From Chloroflexota bacterium (lineage in GTDB: Bacteria > Chloroflexota > Dehalococcoidia > SZUA-161 > SpSt-899), in NCBI GenBank assembly GCA_018725425.1, contig QLUL01000094.1:1-5327 (forward strand): a DNA stretch of 5,327 bases. The letters run 5' to 3'. The position numbers were made by a program, and so were the translations under genes. Shown one piece after another: positions 5,212 to 5,327 of the stretch (within the stretch, counting starts at the first letter, position 1; every line of letters begins with the position of its first letter). Under the pieces are notes generated by a model, which was not told where the DNA came from, ran no database searches, and worked only from the letters and a program-made list of their open reading frames with translations.

Positions 5212-5327
5212 TCAGCGGTAGAGCCAGCAGGCCACGAAGTGCCCCTTATTGGGCTCAAACTCCGGGGGCTCCTCTACATCACAGCAACCTCTTATGATAG
5301 CATTACACCGTGGATGGAAGCGGCATC
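5212..5327 (-). CDS. C-terminal end of a second Opp/Dpp ABC transporter ATP-binding protein (partial)
   Basis: The last 37 codons and the TGA stop of a gene that starts beyond the right edge are present. The residues begin CRFHPRC and end GHFVACWLYR, which matches the C-terminal cysteine extension of OppD/OppF-type ATPases and resembles both ATPases at the left of this window. Cysteines fall at residues 1, 7, 14, 15 and 33 of the visible part, keeping the family spacing with one additional adjacent Cys. It cannot be the start of the left operon, since it ends here in the same direction with its own stop, so it shows a second peptide transporter cluster to the right. FHPRC favours an OppF-like subunit slightly, but D versus F type is undecided. 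The nucleotide-binding domain lies outside the window. Confidence 0.85.
   Translation of the reverse strand, partial: CRFHPRCNAIIRGCCDVEEPPEFEPNKGHFVACWLYR

Noticed and set aside
1..5327. CRISPR array, tRNA, rRNA or insertion sequence
   Set aside because: No regularly spaced repeats, no cloverleaf-like segment, no rRNA-like stretch and no transposase-like protein were found.

Overview
This window looks like part of a peptide-uptake and peptide-degradation locus from a free-living bacterium of moderately high GC content. Strong AGGAGG-type ribosome binding sites and sigma70-type promoters support a bacterial origin. Nothing in the sequence fixes the phylum. The mix of tandem Opp/Dpp systems, M20 and M55 peptidase sequences and a PIN/Phd toxin-antitoxin pair would fit Chloroflexota or similar environmental lineages, but that is only an impression.

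Left region (1-3240, minus strand): a leftward operon reads M20-family amidohydrolase (2104-3240), then an OppD/DppD-type ATPase (1059-2042, GTG start), then an OppF/DppF-type ATPase (1-1041, TTG start). The two ATPases would power one Opp/Dpp-type peptide importer. The permeases and the substrate-binding protein are not in the window. The M20 enzyme probably cleaves an imported peptide or N-acyl amino acid. The gap between the M20 gene and oppD holds an unusual pair of palindromes that are near-perfect inverted copies of one another.

Middle (3241-3881): a compact regulatory region carries two overlapping divergent promoters, one leftward for the M20-opp operon and one rightward for a small C-terminally anchored TPR membrane protein (3405-3881).

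Right-centre (3954-4710): a minus-strand toxin-antitoxin module has a Phd/YefM-like antitoxin (start 4639) and a COG1569-like PIN toxin overlapping it by four bases (GTGA). It has its own good promoter. The toxin has Asn where the first catalytic Asp of PIN domains is expected.

Right (4724-5327): on the plus strand is an about 80-codon remnant of a DppA-type M55 D-aminopeptidase, cut off at both ends and directly abutting the toxin-antitoxin promoter. On the minus strand the window ends in the last 37 codons of another Opp/Dpp ATPase (5212-5327). Its stop codon is followed with no gap by a small two-helix membrane protein (4996-5211). A second peptide transporter cluster therefore begins just beyond the right edge.

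Overall: two same-direction peptide transporter gene sets flank a short segment containing a TPR gene, a toxin-antitoxin module and a decayed dppA piece. The most notable points are the dppA remnant at the toxin-antitoxin border, the D-to-N change in the PIN toxin, the paired palindromes upstream of oppD and the overlapping divergent promoters. No complete new system is evident.
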